In this document: one piece after another, positions 18,175 to 27,573 of the stretch
How the letters are laid out: every line of letters begins with the position of its first letter
How positions within the stretch are numbered: position 1 is the first letter of the stretch
NCBI RefSeq assembly: GCF_024158745.1
Contig: NZ_JAMZAW010000007.1
Span: forward strand, 62,001 to 126,000
Direction of reading: 5' to 3'
Source of the DNA: Paenibacillus tyrphae
GTDB taxonomy: Bacteria > Bacillota > Bacilli > Paenibacillales > NBRC-103111
Length of the DNA: 64,000 bases
Translations under genes and position numbers: made by a program
Notes under the pieces: model-generated
Told to the model about the DNA's origin: nothing
The model's database searches: none
The model's input: only the letters and a program-made list of their open reading frames with translations

Positions 18175-19974
18175 TTGCTGGACTTTATAAAGCGTTGGTT
18201 TTGGTATGACTGGATGATGTTCGTCATTCGGACCATCCTTTTCGTTTCTCTTCTCTTTACTTTGGAACATTTTTCCGAACAGTTGACCATCCCATTCTGG
18301 TTAGGGGCTCTGTGGGGGATTGCTGCTTTTTCCATTCCTTGGCTTTGTTTGCAAAAGCACTATGCGTATTACCTGATCTCGGAAATGGTCATATCCGGAG
18401 GATTATGCTTATACGCGGTCTCCCTGTTCCCCGAAGCCTACGTGGCTTTTTTAGGTCCGACTTTTATGATTGCCAGCAATAGCGCCCAAAAGTCATACCG
18501 TTGGTCAGCCCCGATGACCATCTTTGTCATCCCGGCCTTATTCGCGGAATTGTCTGAACCAAGCGACCTGATGACGATGATCATCCAATTCGGCCCCATT
18601 TACGCTGTAGGGTTTGCCTTTCAATTGCTGGTGGTGAACCATCGGCAAAGTGAAATGATTCGTGATCAATATGCCGTGCTGGAACAATATTCATCGCAAG
18701 TGGAGCGCCTGACATTGGCGGAAGAGCGAAACCGGCTCTCGAAAGACCTTCATGATACGGTGGGACATTCCTTTACCTCTATTATGATGGGGCTTGAAAC
18801 GTTACGCTCGGAAGTGAACACCCCGGAAGGGGAGCGGAAGCTCGAGTCCTTGTTACAACTAACCCGCGGCAGCCTGGATGAGGTCCGCCAATATGTGCAT
18901 CAGGTTGGTGCTTTGCAAGATTCGCGTACCCTTGTAGAGTCGTTGCAGGCATTGACGGCCGAGTTTCAGGCGTCGACTAAAGTGACGGTTCGACTAAGGA
19001 CCTTGGGCGAGGAGCTTCAGGTATCCCAACAAGTCAAGACGATCCTGCACCGGTGTCTGCAGGAATCACTGACTAATGCCGTACGTCACAGGCAGGCGAG
19101 TGAAATTCAGGTGAGCCTGCATTTCGAGGAGAAGCAGGTTCGGCTGGTAGTGCAGGACAACGGGCTCGGCACCGAAGAACTTCAAGCGGGTTTTGATTTA
19201 ACGGCGATGAAGGAGCGGGCATCCGATTTGCAGGGACAGGTGCACATCCACTCGAAGCCGGGCGAAGGAACGGTCGTGACCTGTACATTGCCCAGGCAGG
19301 CGGAGCAGCAGGAGGAAGCGATCCGGCTGCTGTTGGTTGACGGTCAGCCATCCATCCGGGAAAGCCTTCAAATGATTTTGGCGAGAGAAAAAGATTTCGA
19401 AGTCGTGGGACTTGCGGAGGACGGGGAGCAGGCGCTGGAACAATGCGAGCGGCTTCGCCCTCATGTCGTTCTCATGGATTTACATATGCCCCGCATGGAC
19501 GGTGTGGAAGCGGCCAAACGGGTGAAGCAAAAGCATCCGGGTATCCGCGTGCTGATCATGACCACGTTTCAAGAGACCGAACAAGCGGTTGAAGCTTTGC
19601 GGAGCGGGGCGGACGGGTATTTATTAAAGTCTTCGGAGCCTCAGGAGCTTTCCGAAACGATACGTCTCGTACATCGCGGGGTGATGATGATCGCCCAAGA
19701 TGTCACCAACCAGTTGATTCAAAACTATGGGGGAGGAGCCCTTCGGGAGCAACCGGCAGAGCCGGACAAACCGCTTCCTCCTCCTTCGGGGTTGACCCCG
19801 CGGGAGATGGATATTTTGCAATGTTTATCCAAGGGGCTTCGCTATAAAACGATCGCGGCCAAATTGTATTTGTCCGAAGGAACCGTCCGAAATTATGCTT
19901 CCACGATTTATACCAAGCTTGGCGTTCGCAATCGAGAAGAGGCCGTACAAAAAGTTTTCGGGAATCAAGGATAG
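18175..19974 (+). CDS. Hybrid histidine kinase fused to NarL/LuxR-type response regulator
   Basis: A 599-residue single-chain two-component system. Residues about 1-155 form roughly six membrane helices, typical of DesK/LiaS-like intramembrane sensors. A HisKA_3 dimerisation domain follows with phosphoacceptor H193 in LSKDLHDTVGHS, then an HATPase domain (about 285-375, with N-box ESLTNAVRH and DNGLGTEE). After a short linker comes a receiver domain (about 383-500; D435 in VLMDLHMPRMDG, lysine in GYLLKSS) and a LuxR helix-turn-helix (about 535-595). Normally kinase and regulator are separate, adjacent genes; here there is no stop between them. The acidic pair of the receiver reads VDGQ instead of VDD/VED. 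The start is TTG with GAGGGTG 5 bases upstream. The DNA-binding domain is thus tethered to the membrane unless processed. Confidence 0.85.
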   Translation: MLDFIKRWFWYDWMMFVIRTILFVSLLFTLEHFSEQLTIPFWLGALWGIAAFSIPWLCLQKHYAYYLISEMVISGGLCLYAVSLFPEAYVAFLGPTFMIASNSAQKSYRWSAPMTIFVIPALFAELSEPSDLMTMIIQFGPIYAVGFAFQLLVVNHRQSEMIRDQYAVLEQYSSQVERLTLAEERNRLSKDLHDTVGHSFTSIMMGLETLRSEVNTPEGERKLESLLQLTRGSLDEVRQYVHQVGALQDSRTLVESLQALTAEFQASTKVTVRLRTLGEELQVSQQVKTILHRCLQESLTNAVRHRQASEIQVSLHFEEKQVRLVVQDNGLGTEELQAGFDLTAMKERASDLQGQVHIHSKPGEGTVVTCTLPRQAEQQEEAIRLLLVDGQPSIRESLQMILAREKDFEVVGLAEDGEQALEQCERLRPHVVLMDLHMPRMDGVEAAKRVKQKHPGIRVLIMTTFQETEQAVEALRSGADGYLLKSSEPQELSETIRLVHRGVMMIAQDVTNQLIQNYGGGALREQPAEPDKPLPPPSGLTPREMDILQCLSKGLRYKTIAAKLYLSEGTVRNYASTIYTKLGVRNREEAVQKVFGNQG

Positions 19975-19989
19975 ATGGTTTGGGAAGAC

Positions 19990-20038
19990 AGCACGGGTCT
20001 GTACCTTTGAAAGAAGGAACAGGCCCGTGCTTTTTTTA
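19990..20038 (+). terminator. Terminator of the hybrid kinase-regulator gene
   Basis: AGCACGGGTCTGT and ACAGGCCCGTGCT form a strong stem followed by T7. Confidence 0.85.
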
Positions 20039-20073
20039 TTTTATCCGGTGCATTTGCCCAGCATGAGCGTCAT

Positions 20074-20088
20074 ATGACATTTTGTCAT
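20074..20088. promoter_or_regulatory. Perfect inverted repeat, candidate operator
   Basis: ATGACA-TTT-TGTCAT, a 6-base palindrome with a 3-base centre, between the hybrid regulator and the serine hydrolase gene. Palindromes of this size are typical for NarL/LuxR-type response regulators. Confidence 0.45.
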
Positions 20089-20152
20089 CTCGGCGGGGAG
20101 TTCGCTTGCGGGTCGCGGGATAAAAAACGGTGACAGAAAATAACTCTCTCCT

Positions 20153-20167
20153 ATGACACGTTGTTTG
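20153..20167. promoter_or_regulatory. Second, degenerate copy of the inverted repeat
   Basis: ATGACA-CGT-TGTTTG has the left arm and the 3-base spacing of the site at 20074 and four of six bases of the right arm. It lies 79 bases downstream of the first, about 80 bases before the serine hydrolase start. Confidence 0.35.
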
Positions 20168-20246
20168 CCATACTAAACCCAAGAGAAGGAGGAAGGGCAG
20201 TACGAACCTAAGTTTTTACGAAAAAGGATGAGAGGGAGAACTAACG

Positions 20247-22241
20247 ATGAGCAAGATGAAACCCAAGTTGAATGTGGCGGCACTATTCTTATGTGCGACC
20301 CTGATGACGGCATGCACACCATCCGATGGAAAGCCGGAATCGGCACAGGCGGTGGAAAAAACGAACCTGAATGGCCCGCAGGATGCCAAGGAAATAGAGA
20401 CGTTTGCCGATTCTTTATTTGCAGAAGTAATGAAAAAACACAATGTTAATGGTTCGAATTTCGTTGTGGTCAAGGATGGAAAAGTATTGGTAAGTAAGGG
20501 ATACGGCTATGCCGATAAGGAAAAGAAAACTCCTGTCGATAAAAATACCGTCTTCCAAATCGGTTCCGTCACGAAGACATTCACCGGGCTGGCCGCAAAT
20601 CAGCTTGCCGATCAAGGGAAAATTGACCTTCATGAGGACATCCAAACGTATTTGGGAGGAATGAAGATTCCAAACAAGACCGAAAAAAAACTGACCATGT
20701 TTGATCTGCTCACGTACACGACCGGGTTTGATTTTCCGGATATTGCTTCTTATTATTCACCCGAGTTTGCAAGTAAAGACATGCCGATGAAGCAGTTCAT
20801 CCTGGATCATATGCCGACGGTGGTCCGGCCCCCCGGTGAAGCTTATACGTACGACAACTTTGGTTTCTTGCTGGCAGGATATGCGATAGAGAATGTAAGC
20901 GGCATGCCGTTTCATCAGTATATGGACAAAAATGTGTTCAAGCCGCTCGGCATGAATTCGACTAGCGTACGCCTAACCCCGGAGCTTAACAATCGCATGG
21001 CCGCTCACTATGATCTGGCTGGTGAACTCGTTCCAATGGACTGGAATGCCCCAACCGACGGGCCGCAGGGGAGCATCATATCGACTGGCGAAGATATGGC
21101 CAAGTACTTGACTATGCTGCTGCAAAAAGGAAAATACGGAGACAAACAGTTGGTAAGCGAAAAGACGGCCGAGCAGATGCTCACGTACCAGGTGGTCGCC
21201 GATAAAAGCATTCCGCAGACCACCGTAGGGGGATTCGAAGGCTACCGCAACGAACTGGCGAATGGCCAGCGTGTCGTTATAAAAGGCGGGAATGTCACGG
21301 GCCATCAATCCTTGATCGTAGTAATACCCGAGAAGAATACGGCATTTTCTATGTCGTACAACAACGAAACAGTGATGATGAGTATGGACGTGTATGAGGC
21401 GTTTATGGACCATTATTTTCCCGAAACAAAAACACTCGAGAAACCTGTTTATGTCCATTTGGATGAAAAGGATGCGGAAAAGTACGTAGGACTGTATCAG
21501 AATACGCGCTTTTTGTTCTTGAAATCGAAATTTTCGTACGCCGACGGGAAATTGCTGATGGAGACAGGAACGGGCAAGCACACATTCAAGATGATTACTC
21601 CACTGCTGTTTGAAGACGAATCAGGCAACAAGCTAGCGTTTAAAAAAGACCATCGCGGATCGATTGAATATTTTTATTATAATACTATGGAGGGGAATCA
21701 CTTTGTCTCGGATTCGCAAAAAATCCATGGGAAGCAGCCGTTTTCGGATGTAGCGGAGGGAAGCAAATATAAAAGCTTTATTGACGATTTGCACGCCCTG
21801 GATATCATGGGTGCGAAATCAGGCAGCCGCTTTGAGCCTCAGGCATCCATGACGCAAAGGGAGTTTGCCGACGTGCTGCTTCGTGCGCAGGGATGGTATG
21901 GGATCCCCTGGGCCTTCGATGGCATGAAGAGACAACTGCAAACCGGTTTCCCTTCCTTTGATCCGAATGCGATCATTACAAGGCAGACGGCAGCGGTCAT
22001 GATTCAAGCCCTGAAAGAACTCAAGCCTGCGTCCAAAGTTCAATTGAGCGGTCAAACGGATGCGTCGGCGGTTGAGGCCGTTACTGCACTGGTTTCGCAG
22101 GGCGTTATCGATCCGGATACAACCGTACAGGCGGATGGCAGCGTCGATTTCCGTTCCAACCAGCCTTTGCTTCGGCAGGAGGCAGCCGCACTGTTGGATA
22201 AAGCGTTTGGCCATTATGCTTTACCGCTCCCCATAAAATAA
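20247..22241 (+). CDS. Lipoprotein serine hydrolase (beta-lactamase/PBP fold) with SLH-like tail
   Basis: A 664-residue exported lipoprotein: the signal sequence ends in lipobox LMTAC with C23 as lipid anchor. The beta-lactamase family domain (about 50-400) has the S107-V-T-K110 motif, Y202-D-N204, and a third-strand motif region GGNVTGH. Such proteins act as D-Ala-D-Ala peptidases, esterases or beta-lactamases; the substrate cannot be read. A middle beta domain (about 400-495) follows, then SLH-like segments (about 500-660; FSDVAEGSKYKSFIDDLHALDIM and later copies) that are degenerate. Two anchors, lipid and SLH, is unusual. ATG 20247 follows GAGGGAG. It lies directly downstream of the hybrid regulator, separated by a terminator and two palindromes, so regulation by that protein is likely but unproven. 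Confidence 0.85.
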   Translation: MSKMKPKLNVAALFLCATLMTACTPSDGKPESAQAVEKTNLNGPQDAKEIETFADSLFAEVMKKHNVNGSNFVVVKDGKVLVSKGYGYADKEKKTPVDKNTVFQIGSVTKTFTGLAANQLADQGKIDLHEDIQTYLGGMKIPNKTEKKLTMFDLLTYTTGFDFPDIASYYSPEFASKDMPMKQFILDHMPTVVRPPGEAYTYDNFGFLLAGYAIENVSGMPFHQYMDKNVFKPLGMNSTSVRLTPELNNRMAAHYDLAGELVPMDWNAPTDGPQGSIISTGEDMAKYLTMLLQKGKYGDKQLVSEKTAEQMLTYQVVADKSIPQTTVGGFEGYRNELANGQRVVIKGGNVTGHQSLIVVIPEKNTAFSMSYNNETVMMSMDVYEAFMDHYFPETKTLEKPVYVHLDEKDAEKYVGLYQNTRFLFLKSKFSYADGKLLMETGTGKHTFKMITPLLFEDESGNKLAFKKDHRGSIEYFYYNTMEGNHFVSDSQKIHGKQPFSDVAEGSKYKSFIDDLHALDIMGAKSGSRFEPQASMTQREFADVLLRAQGWYGIPWAFDGMKRQLQTGFPSFDPNAIITRQTAAVMIQALKELKPASKVQLSGQTDASAVEAVTALVSQGVIDPDTTVQADGSVDFRSNQPLLRQEAAALLDKAFGHYALPLPIK

Positions 22242-22334
22242 AGCGTCACAGCCATGCCGGTATGTTTGCAAGCGGGGTCCGTTATAATCCATCCATTGAT
22301 TATTGCGTGCCCCGCCAGCAGCGGCTTCGCCCCT

Positions 22335-23393
22335 CTATTCGATTAAAGACAGGAATGACCTCAGCTTCGCGAATACAAATTCAGGCTGCTCAATGTGCGG
22401 GGCATGCCCTGCGTCCCCAACGACAACCTCCTCGAAACTGCCGCCTGCTTCCTCATACTGTTTAAGAACACAGCGCATCTGGGAAACCATGGGCTGCGGC
22501 GGATACACCTCTTCGCCGGGCCAGCCTTCAACGTAGCCAAGCTTGCCTAAATACCCAAAATCGAACCATGAGCTGTCTGACACGATCGCGTCATCTGCGC
22601 CCCGTATCCATAGAATCGGCCGTTTAGGTTCGATATGTATAATCGGCGAAAGATTGACATACTTGGGCGACATCGCATTGTTGATCCCCTCCGCTCCCGG
22701 AGCTACGCCGGGCCAATGCTCGCAAGTCTCAAAGGCTCCAGGGTAATGAGCGTCGCCAATGCGGGTGGACAGCATCGCCTCCAAGTAACGCTCCTCCCGC
22801 TCGCCGCTAACGCGAAACGGCGATCTAAAATAAAACTGATTCAGGATATTGCGCGGGCTGTTCGGCTCTCCCTCGCTGCGGTCTTTGCCGCTGAGGCAGG
22901 CTACAAACTGCGGGTTTGCCGTTCCCCCGCCCGAACCGGCGTAATTGTCGTAACAAGGCGTCCCCCACTCATCCTTGGTGCCGCCAAAGCCGTATGGCGA
23001 AAGCGGGGACATCAAAACGAGCGAACGAACAGCCGCAGGATGATCGATGGCAAGCTGCATGGCAATTCCTGCTCCCAGCGACCAGCCCAGCACATGTACG
23101 GGTTGACTCATGCCGAGAGCACCCAAAAACGACTTCAAATCGTCGGACCAATCGCGCAGCCCCCGCGTTGCATCGATAGGAAGCGCTTCCGTTTGACCGT
23201 ATCCGCGTAAATCCGGAGCAAGCACCCAGTACTCCTCGGACAATGCACGAAGGGTGTCGTCCCAGAATAAATTCGCAGAAACGTTGCCATGAATAAGAAG
23301 AAGCGGCGGATTTTCAGCGCTGCCCGCGGATAAATAGGAAACATGCAAGCGGTCGGTTTGGATCGATTCAGGCTGTAAAGTCGTTAGGGTCAT
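22335..23393 (-). CDS. Alpha/beta hydrolase
   Basis: A cytoplasmic hydrolase of 352 residues with no signal peptide. It has the oxyanion segment LLLIHGNVSANLFWDDTL, the nucleophile elbow GWSLG, an acid residue in RGADDAIV and a catalytic histidine in GDAGHAPHIEQPEF. A long insertion (about 140-260) forms the lid, so the protein is larger than typical 270-residue members. The ATG at 23393 has GGGAGGT 7 bases upstream; the in-frame ATG at 23408 precedes that site. It is the last gene of the minus-strand acyl cluster. Esterase, thioesterase or beta-lactone-type activities are all possible; the substrate is unknown. Confidence 0.8.
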   Translation of the reverse strand: MTLTTLQPESIQTDRLHVSYLSAGSAENPPLLLIHGNVSANLFWDDTLRALSEEYWVLAPDLRGYGQTEALPIDATRGLRDWSDDLKSFLGALGMSQPVHVLGWSLGAGIAMQLAIDHPAAVRSLVLMSPLSPYGFGGTKDEWGTPCYDNYAGSGGGTANPQFVACLSGKDRSEGEPNSPRNILNQFYFRSPFRVSGEREERYLEAMLSTRIGDAHYPGAFETCEHWPGVAPGAEGINNAMSPKYVNLSPIIHIEPKRPILWIRGADDAIVSDSSWFDFGYLGKLGYVEGWPGEEVYPPQPMVSQMRCVLKQYEEAGGSFEEVVVGDAGHAPHIEQPEFVFAKLRSFLSLIE

Positions 23394-23414
23394 GCAGATA
23401 CCTCCCATGGATCG

Positions 23415-24734
23415 TTAGATTTGTTTGAGCCACTGATCAATCTGTTTCACAGAAGCAGCCGCCCAGCCAAGCTGCAAATGATTATGCTGCACCGTGACGT
23501 TGCCGGCGACATTGCCGATCCCTTGCACCGCTGCCGCGCTTGCAATGAAGACGACGCCATCGCTCGGGCCCGTGTGTTCGCTATGAATCGCCGGAATATC
23601 ATTTTTATCTCCCGACAGCAAATAGGTCTGAATACTGGCCGGAATTCCCGCATTCAAAATGGGTTCAACCAACGATCCCTGCTGAATCGCAGCGTCGATC
23701 CCGTTGCTATTCGTAAAGAATCCCTGACCGCCGTAGTAAGTCGTGTACCAATCTTGCTCAAGCGCAGGAAGCGGATATTCGTCAACCCATTTGCCAAGCA
23801 TTTGCTTTTGCCCCGGGAAAAAATTGCCTGACGCTGTATTGTAAATCGACAACTCGGGATGGTTCCTCGATATCCCCCAGCATACCATTTGCGTGTGCGG
23901 AGAAGGCGCATTGACAACACCGCCGCATTCAGGGAAAATGCTAAGATTATGCGACCAGCCGTGGCGGAAGATGTAATCGAAGCCTTTGTTCGGATTGCCG
24001 ACCAGGACCAGCTTGCGAATATCTTGGCTGTAGCTCGTGCCCCCCGCTTTTTTGACAGAGGAAGCATACATCCGCGAAGCGAAAGCGCCTTTGCTCCATC
24101 CGATAACATCGACTTTGCTTTCGCCTGTTACGTTTTGGATAATCGTAATCGCATCGTGAATTTGTTCGGCGCTGTAATAGTTGTCCCCTTGCTTATGCGG
24201 AAAATTAATCGCAAACACTTTGTAGCCTTTGCCGACCAAGTCCTGCATCATGCCAGTGCCAGGGCACGATATTGCGCCGCAGCCGTAGGAGCCAAGCTCA
24301 TTCGGATTCGCCCAAGCGCGATCCGCATTATCGTTCGCGCCGTGCACGAGCAGAACTGGCGTTTTTACCGGATTGGTGTCGTACTTCGGAGCGTAGTAAA
24401 GCAAAAAGCGGCTGGAATGCGGCTTTTTCACCCCTCCGAAAAACGTAAGGCGCTGTCCGTCCTGATCGCCTCGCCCATCTTGGGGGTAGTCCTCGGCAGC
24501 GAACATCGGATTGTTGTCCTTCCAGCGTTCCACCTTGCTCCATCCATTGCTAACCGTTGTAAACGTCTGCTCCAGCACCAAATTGGATGCTGCTGCCCCT
24601 GCAGTTCCTCCTGCAACTTCCGCAACACCCGCAGCTCCTGCTTCCTGTGCTCCGCTCACTCCAGCATGCGGTACGAGCAGCGCGCAGACGATCAACAGTA
24701 CCGTTGTTACCGATGGCAACCATCTTTTGTACAT
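23415..24734 (-). CDS. Secreted lipase-like alpha/beta hydrolase
   Basis: A 439-residue exported hydrolase: signal peptide about 1-30 (cleavage near GVSGA), a low-complexity Ala/Gly stretch, then an alpha/beta domain with oxyanion loop LLVHGANDNADRAW, nucleophile S214 in GWSKG and a late QHNHLQLGW segment that may hold the catalytic histidine. Several cysteines (YGCGAISCPGTG, FPECGG) could form disulphides. It resembles secreted triacylglycerol lipases/esterases. RBS AGGGAGA precedes the ATG. It lies between the reductase and another hydrolase in the acyl cluster; the 151-base gap upstream is the largest in the cluster, so a separate promoter is possible. Confidence 0.8.
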   Translation of the reverse strand: MYKRWLPSVTTVLLIVCALLVPHAGVSGAQEAGAAGVAEVAGGTAGAAASNLVLEQTFTTVSNGWSKVERWKDNNPMFAAEDYPQDGRGDQDGQRLTFFGGVKKPHSSRFLLYYAPKYDTNPVKTPVLLVHGANDNADRAWANPNELGSYGCGAISCPGTGMMQDLVGKGYKVFAINFPHKQGDNYYSAEQIHDAITIIQNVTGESKVDVIGWSKGAFASRMYASSVKKAGGTSYSQDIRKLVLVGNPNKGFDYIFRHGWSHNLSIFPECGGVVNAPSPHTQMVCWGISRNHPELSIYNTASGNFFPGQKQMLGKWVDEYPLPALEQDWYTTYYGGQGFFTNSNGIDAAIQQGSLVEPILNAGIPASIQTYLLSGDKNDIPAIHSEHTGPSDGVVFIASAAAVQGIGNVAGNVTVQHNHLQLGWAAASVKQIDQWLKQI

Positions 24735-24885
24735 GTATCCAATCTCCCTTCATGGCGACTGTTCGCGCATATCCAAAAGTCACAGCCGCACCGTGTTTTT
24801 ATGCGTCCCTAAACGCATGGTTTCATCATAATTGGAAGCGGTTGCATTTCAGTTGCAGAAGACGGCGAGCGCTTGTTTTGGCTGC

Positions 24886-25626
24886 TTAGATGACCAAGCC
24901 TCCGTTTACTTCCAGTACAGTGCCATTGACGTAATCCGATTCGGAGGAAGCAAGAAATAAGTACGCATTCGCGACATCCATCGGCCGCCCAAGGCGGCGG
25001 AGCGGAATTTTCTCCAGCATCTGCTGAACCACTTTCTCCGGCATGTTTGCCACCATCCCCGTCTCAATAAAGCCCGGCGCAACCGCATTGGCCTGAATGC
25101 CCTTCGGACCAAGCTCCTTCGCCCACGTTTTCGTCATTCCTATAATCCCCGCTTTGGTCGCGGCATAATTGGTTTGCCCGATGTTGCCATGCACGCCTAC
25201 AATCGATGCCGTACTGATAATTTTCCCGCTTCCGCGTTCGATCATCGAATGAATTAGCGCCTTGGTGCAATAGAAAACGCCGTTCAAATTCACTTGAATG
25301 ACCCGGTGCCACTCCTCTTCGGTCATTTTGGCCAGCGTACGATCCTGCGTAATTCCCGCGTTATTGATCAAGACATCGACCGCACCGTTTCGCGCCAGCG
25401 CTTCTGCCGCCATTTTGGTGACACTGCCGCTGTCGGACACGTCCACTTCGATAAAATGCGCATCCGCTCCCTTTTGCAGCAATGCCTGAATCGCTTCCTC
25501 CCCCTGTTGTTTGTTGTAGTCGGCTATAATGACGCGCGCTCCTTCCTGTGCAAAAAGCGCCGCTGTCTCTCGCCCGATGCCGGCGGCTCCTCCCGTAATA
25601 AGCGCTGTTTTCCCTTGCAGTCTCAT
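24886..25626 (-). CDS. FabG-like 3-oxoacyl reductase (short-chain dehydrogenase)
   Basis: A 246-residue classical short-chain dehydrogenase. It has the NAD(P) motif GGAAGIGRETA near the start, NNAG, and the catalytic Ser/Tyr/Lys set with YAATK. Sequence and length fit 3-oxoacyl-ACP or acetoacetyl-CoA reductases, which reduce 3-ketoacyl thioesters to 3-hydroxyacyl thioesters with NADPH. It starts two bases after the stop of the preceding hydrolase, whose last codons hold its ribosome site GGAGGAG. In context it probably reduces the product of the KAS III-like synthase; this is inference. It is too short for an extended SDR such as OleD. Confidence 0.88.
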   Translation of the reverse strand: MRLQGKTALITGGAAGIGRETAALFAQEGARVIIADYNKQQGEEAIQALLQKGADAHFIEVDVSDSGSVTKMAAEALARNGAVDVLINNAGITQDRTLAKMTEEEWHRVIQVNLNGVFYCTKALIHSMIERGSGKIISTASIVGVHGNIGQTNYAATKAGIIGMTKTWAKELGPKGIQANAVAPGFIETGMVANMPEKVVQQMLEKIPLRRLGRPMDVANAYLFLASSESDYVNGTVLEVNGGLVI

Positions 25627-25628
25627 GC

Positions 25629-26549
25629 TTATCTCCTCCGTTCCATAAATTCGGCTACAACCTGGCAGAGCAGCGCCAGATTGTCCATAATAGGCGAATG
25701 GCCTGTATGATCCAATTCCCTGTAAACGACATGCTCGCCCAAATCCTCTACCAATTCCTCCGTCATCTGACGAGTGACGACTTTATCTTGGTTCCCCCAT
25801 AAAACAAGCGTTGGCATCGAAAGGCGTGCCGCATCGCCGCTGCCGCCCCCTGCTTCATGATCCTTGGCGCTCATATTGAAGCGATTCATGGCATCGTATA
25901 CATCCAGCAAATTTTTTTGCGTCAGCATGTCGTTCAGATACGTCTCGTACCGGACTTCATCCGGCTCCTGGATGACATAAACCTGACGATTCCATAAATT
26001 GCGCAAAAATGCTTTGTCCCGGTGATCATAGGCTCGCTGCACCAGCTTCGTTTTGTCCATTTCGGCAATTTCCGCTCGGGTGCGAAGCCTTCTCGCCTGT
26101 ACTTGCCCAGACTGCTCATCCTTCTCTTCCGCGTAGTAACACGGATAGCCTCTCGTTGACATGGACGCCAGTAAAATTAAGGCCTCGACGTACTGCGGAT
26201 GTGAAGCTGCGAATTGCATGGCGACTCCGCCGCCCATCGACCAGCCCAGCAGCGTGAATGAAGCGAGGTTCAACCCGTCCACAAACAGCCGAAGATCATC
26301 CGAAAAATCAGCTATGCTGCTGATCGGCACATGATACGTAGAAGCGCCGAAGCCTCGCAAATCAACAGCAATCAGCGTATGAGACGGGTCAAAGCTTTCC
26401 ATAAACAGATCCCAATGCACGGATGAAGTCATATTGCCGTGCACGAGCAGCAGCGTTCGGCCGGTCGCCGTTCCGGCGCCTCTGCGCAAACGGTAGGCCA
26501 TCGTTTCGCCATTCGAGAGCTGTATCGACTTGAACTCAATTTCCATCAT
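25629..26549 (-). CDS. Alpha/beta hydrolase of the acyl cluster
   Basis: A 306-residue cytoplasmic hydrolase with oxyanion segment LLLVHGNMTSSVHWD, nucleophile elbow GWSMGGG, acid residue in LWGNQDKVV and histidine in LDHTGHSPIMDN. It is related to the hydrolase at 22335 but clearly diverged. The start ATG-ATG at 26549 lies inside the end of the synthase gene, with GGGGGGAAG upstream; overlap and spacing imply co-translation. It may hydrolyse a thioester or ester made by the synthase. Substrate unknown. Confidence 0.82.
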   Translation of the reverse strand: MMEIEFKSIQLSNGETMAYRLRRGAGTATGRTLLLVHGNMTSSVHWDLFMESFDPSHTLIAVDLRGFGASTYHVPISSIADFSDDLRLFVDGLNLASFTLLGWSMGGGVAMQFAASHPQYVEALILLASMSTRGYPCYYAEEKDEQSGQVQARRLRTRAEIAEMDKTKLVQRAYDHRDKAFLRNLWNRQVYVIQEPDEVRYETYLNDMLTQKNLLDVYDAMNRFNMSAKDHEAGGGSGDAARLSMPTLVLWGNQDKVVTRQMTEELVEDLGEHVVYRELDHTGHSPIMDNLALLCQVVAEFMERRR

Positions 26550-27573
26550 CGGCTTCCCCCCATCGGATCGTCGTCGCTCCCCATGCATAGCCGATACCAG
26601 CGCTAATCAGAACAACCACATCCCCATCTTTTAGCTTTCCGCTGCTTGCGGCCAGCTCCAAAGATAAAATTTGATCGAACTGTCCGATATGGCCGAATTC
26701 GTTCAAGTAAATGGATTGGTCATCGGATAATCCCAGCTGGCGAAGCACGTAATCATGAGCGGATTTCTTCATGTGCAGCATCGCCGCATAGGCGATGTCC
26801 TTTTCGGTATAACCGCTCTTCGCAAGCGATTGTCGGACCGCCTCCAAAAAGTAGCCCATGGACTTTTCTTCAAGGCGCTCTTTCATCCGCTGCGGATTCG
26901 GAACGTGGAAAAAATGCTTTCTCTGCTCTATCGCTTCGGGCGTAAGCGGATGCTTCGTGCCGCCGGCCGGTACGATCACATCTTCGCTAAATGAGCCGTC
27001 CGTGATCAAATGGCTTGCCAGCACACGATTGCGCCCATAGTCGCGCTGCAGCAGGATCGCCCCTCCGCCAGCTCCTAGGTTAAACATAAATGACGTATGC
27101 CGATTGCCGTAGTCAATCAAATCGCCATTGCGATAACCGCCCGCCAAGAGTACGGTGCGGATCGAACGATCGGCGATCATCATGCTCTGCGCCACCTTTA
27201 AAGCCATCACCGTCGTGCTGCAGCGCATCCCGACGTCAAACGCCCAAGCGCGGATCGCCCCTACCTCCTGCTGAAGCTTCATAGCCGCTGTCCAAACCGG
27301 ATACTCTTTGTGTTCTTCGCCGATGTAGATGACCAGATCGATGTCTGCCGGATCAAGCTGAGCTTTGGCAATGGCCAGCCTTGCCGCACGAATTCCCATC
27401 TCGCAGCTGTGGTCATCGGCTCCTGGCACGGGCTTGCGGAGAATGCCGAACTTATTCTCGACCACGTCCTGCGGTACACCGGACAGCTCGCTAATTTCCT
27501 TGCTTGTCTGGAACGTCTCCGGTATGTACATGCCCGTACTTACGATGCCTATGGGTACTGCACTCGTCATCAT
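26536..27573 (-). CDS. KAS III-like 3-oxoacyl synthase with Cys-His-His active site
   Basis: A 345-residue thiolase-fold protein of the FabH/KAS III superfamily, which condenses acyl thioesters by decarboxylative or Claisen chemistry. C118 lies in AFDVGMRCSTTVMAL, H267 in AAMLHMKK and H295 in LNEFGHIG. FabH has HQAN and YGNT at the last two sites, so the catalytic Asn appears to be replaced by His and the HQAN motif by HMKK. C-terminal end GIGYAWGATTIRW is family-like. The ATG at 27573 overlaps the stop of the regulator gene (ATGA). A different acyl acceptor or product from housekeeping FabH is likely; the gene is not in a fatty acid synthesis operon. Confidence 0.82.
   Translation of the reverse strand: MMTSAVPIGIVSTGMYIPETFQTSKEISELSGVPQDVVENKFGILRKPVPGADDHSCEMGIRAARLAIAKAQLDPADIDLVIYIGEEHKEYPVWTAAMKLQQEVGAIRAWAFDVGMRCSTTVMALKVAQSMMIADRSIRTVLLAGGYRNGDLIDYGNRHTSFMFNLGAGGGAILLQRDYGRNRVLASHLITDGSFSEDVIVPAGGTKHPLTPEAIEQRKHFFHVPNPQRMKERLEEKSMGYFLEAVRQSLAKSGYTEKDIAYAAMLHMKKSAHDYVLRQLGLSDDQSIYLNEFGHIGQFDQILSLELAASSGKLKDGDVVVLISAGIGYAWGATTIRWGEADDGN

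Noticed and set aside
22242-22334. Possible GCGGGG/CCCCGC hairpin between convergent genes
   Set aside because: Six-base stem with a loop of about 30 bases and no T run; too weak to call a terminator.
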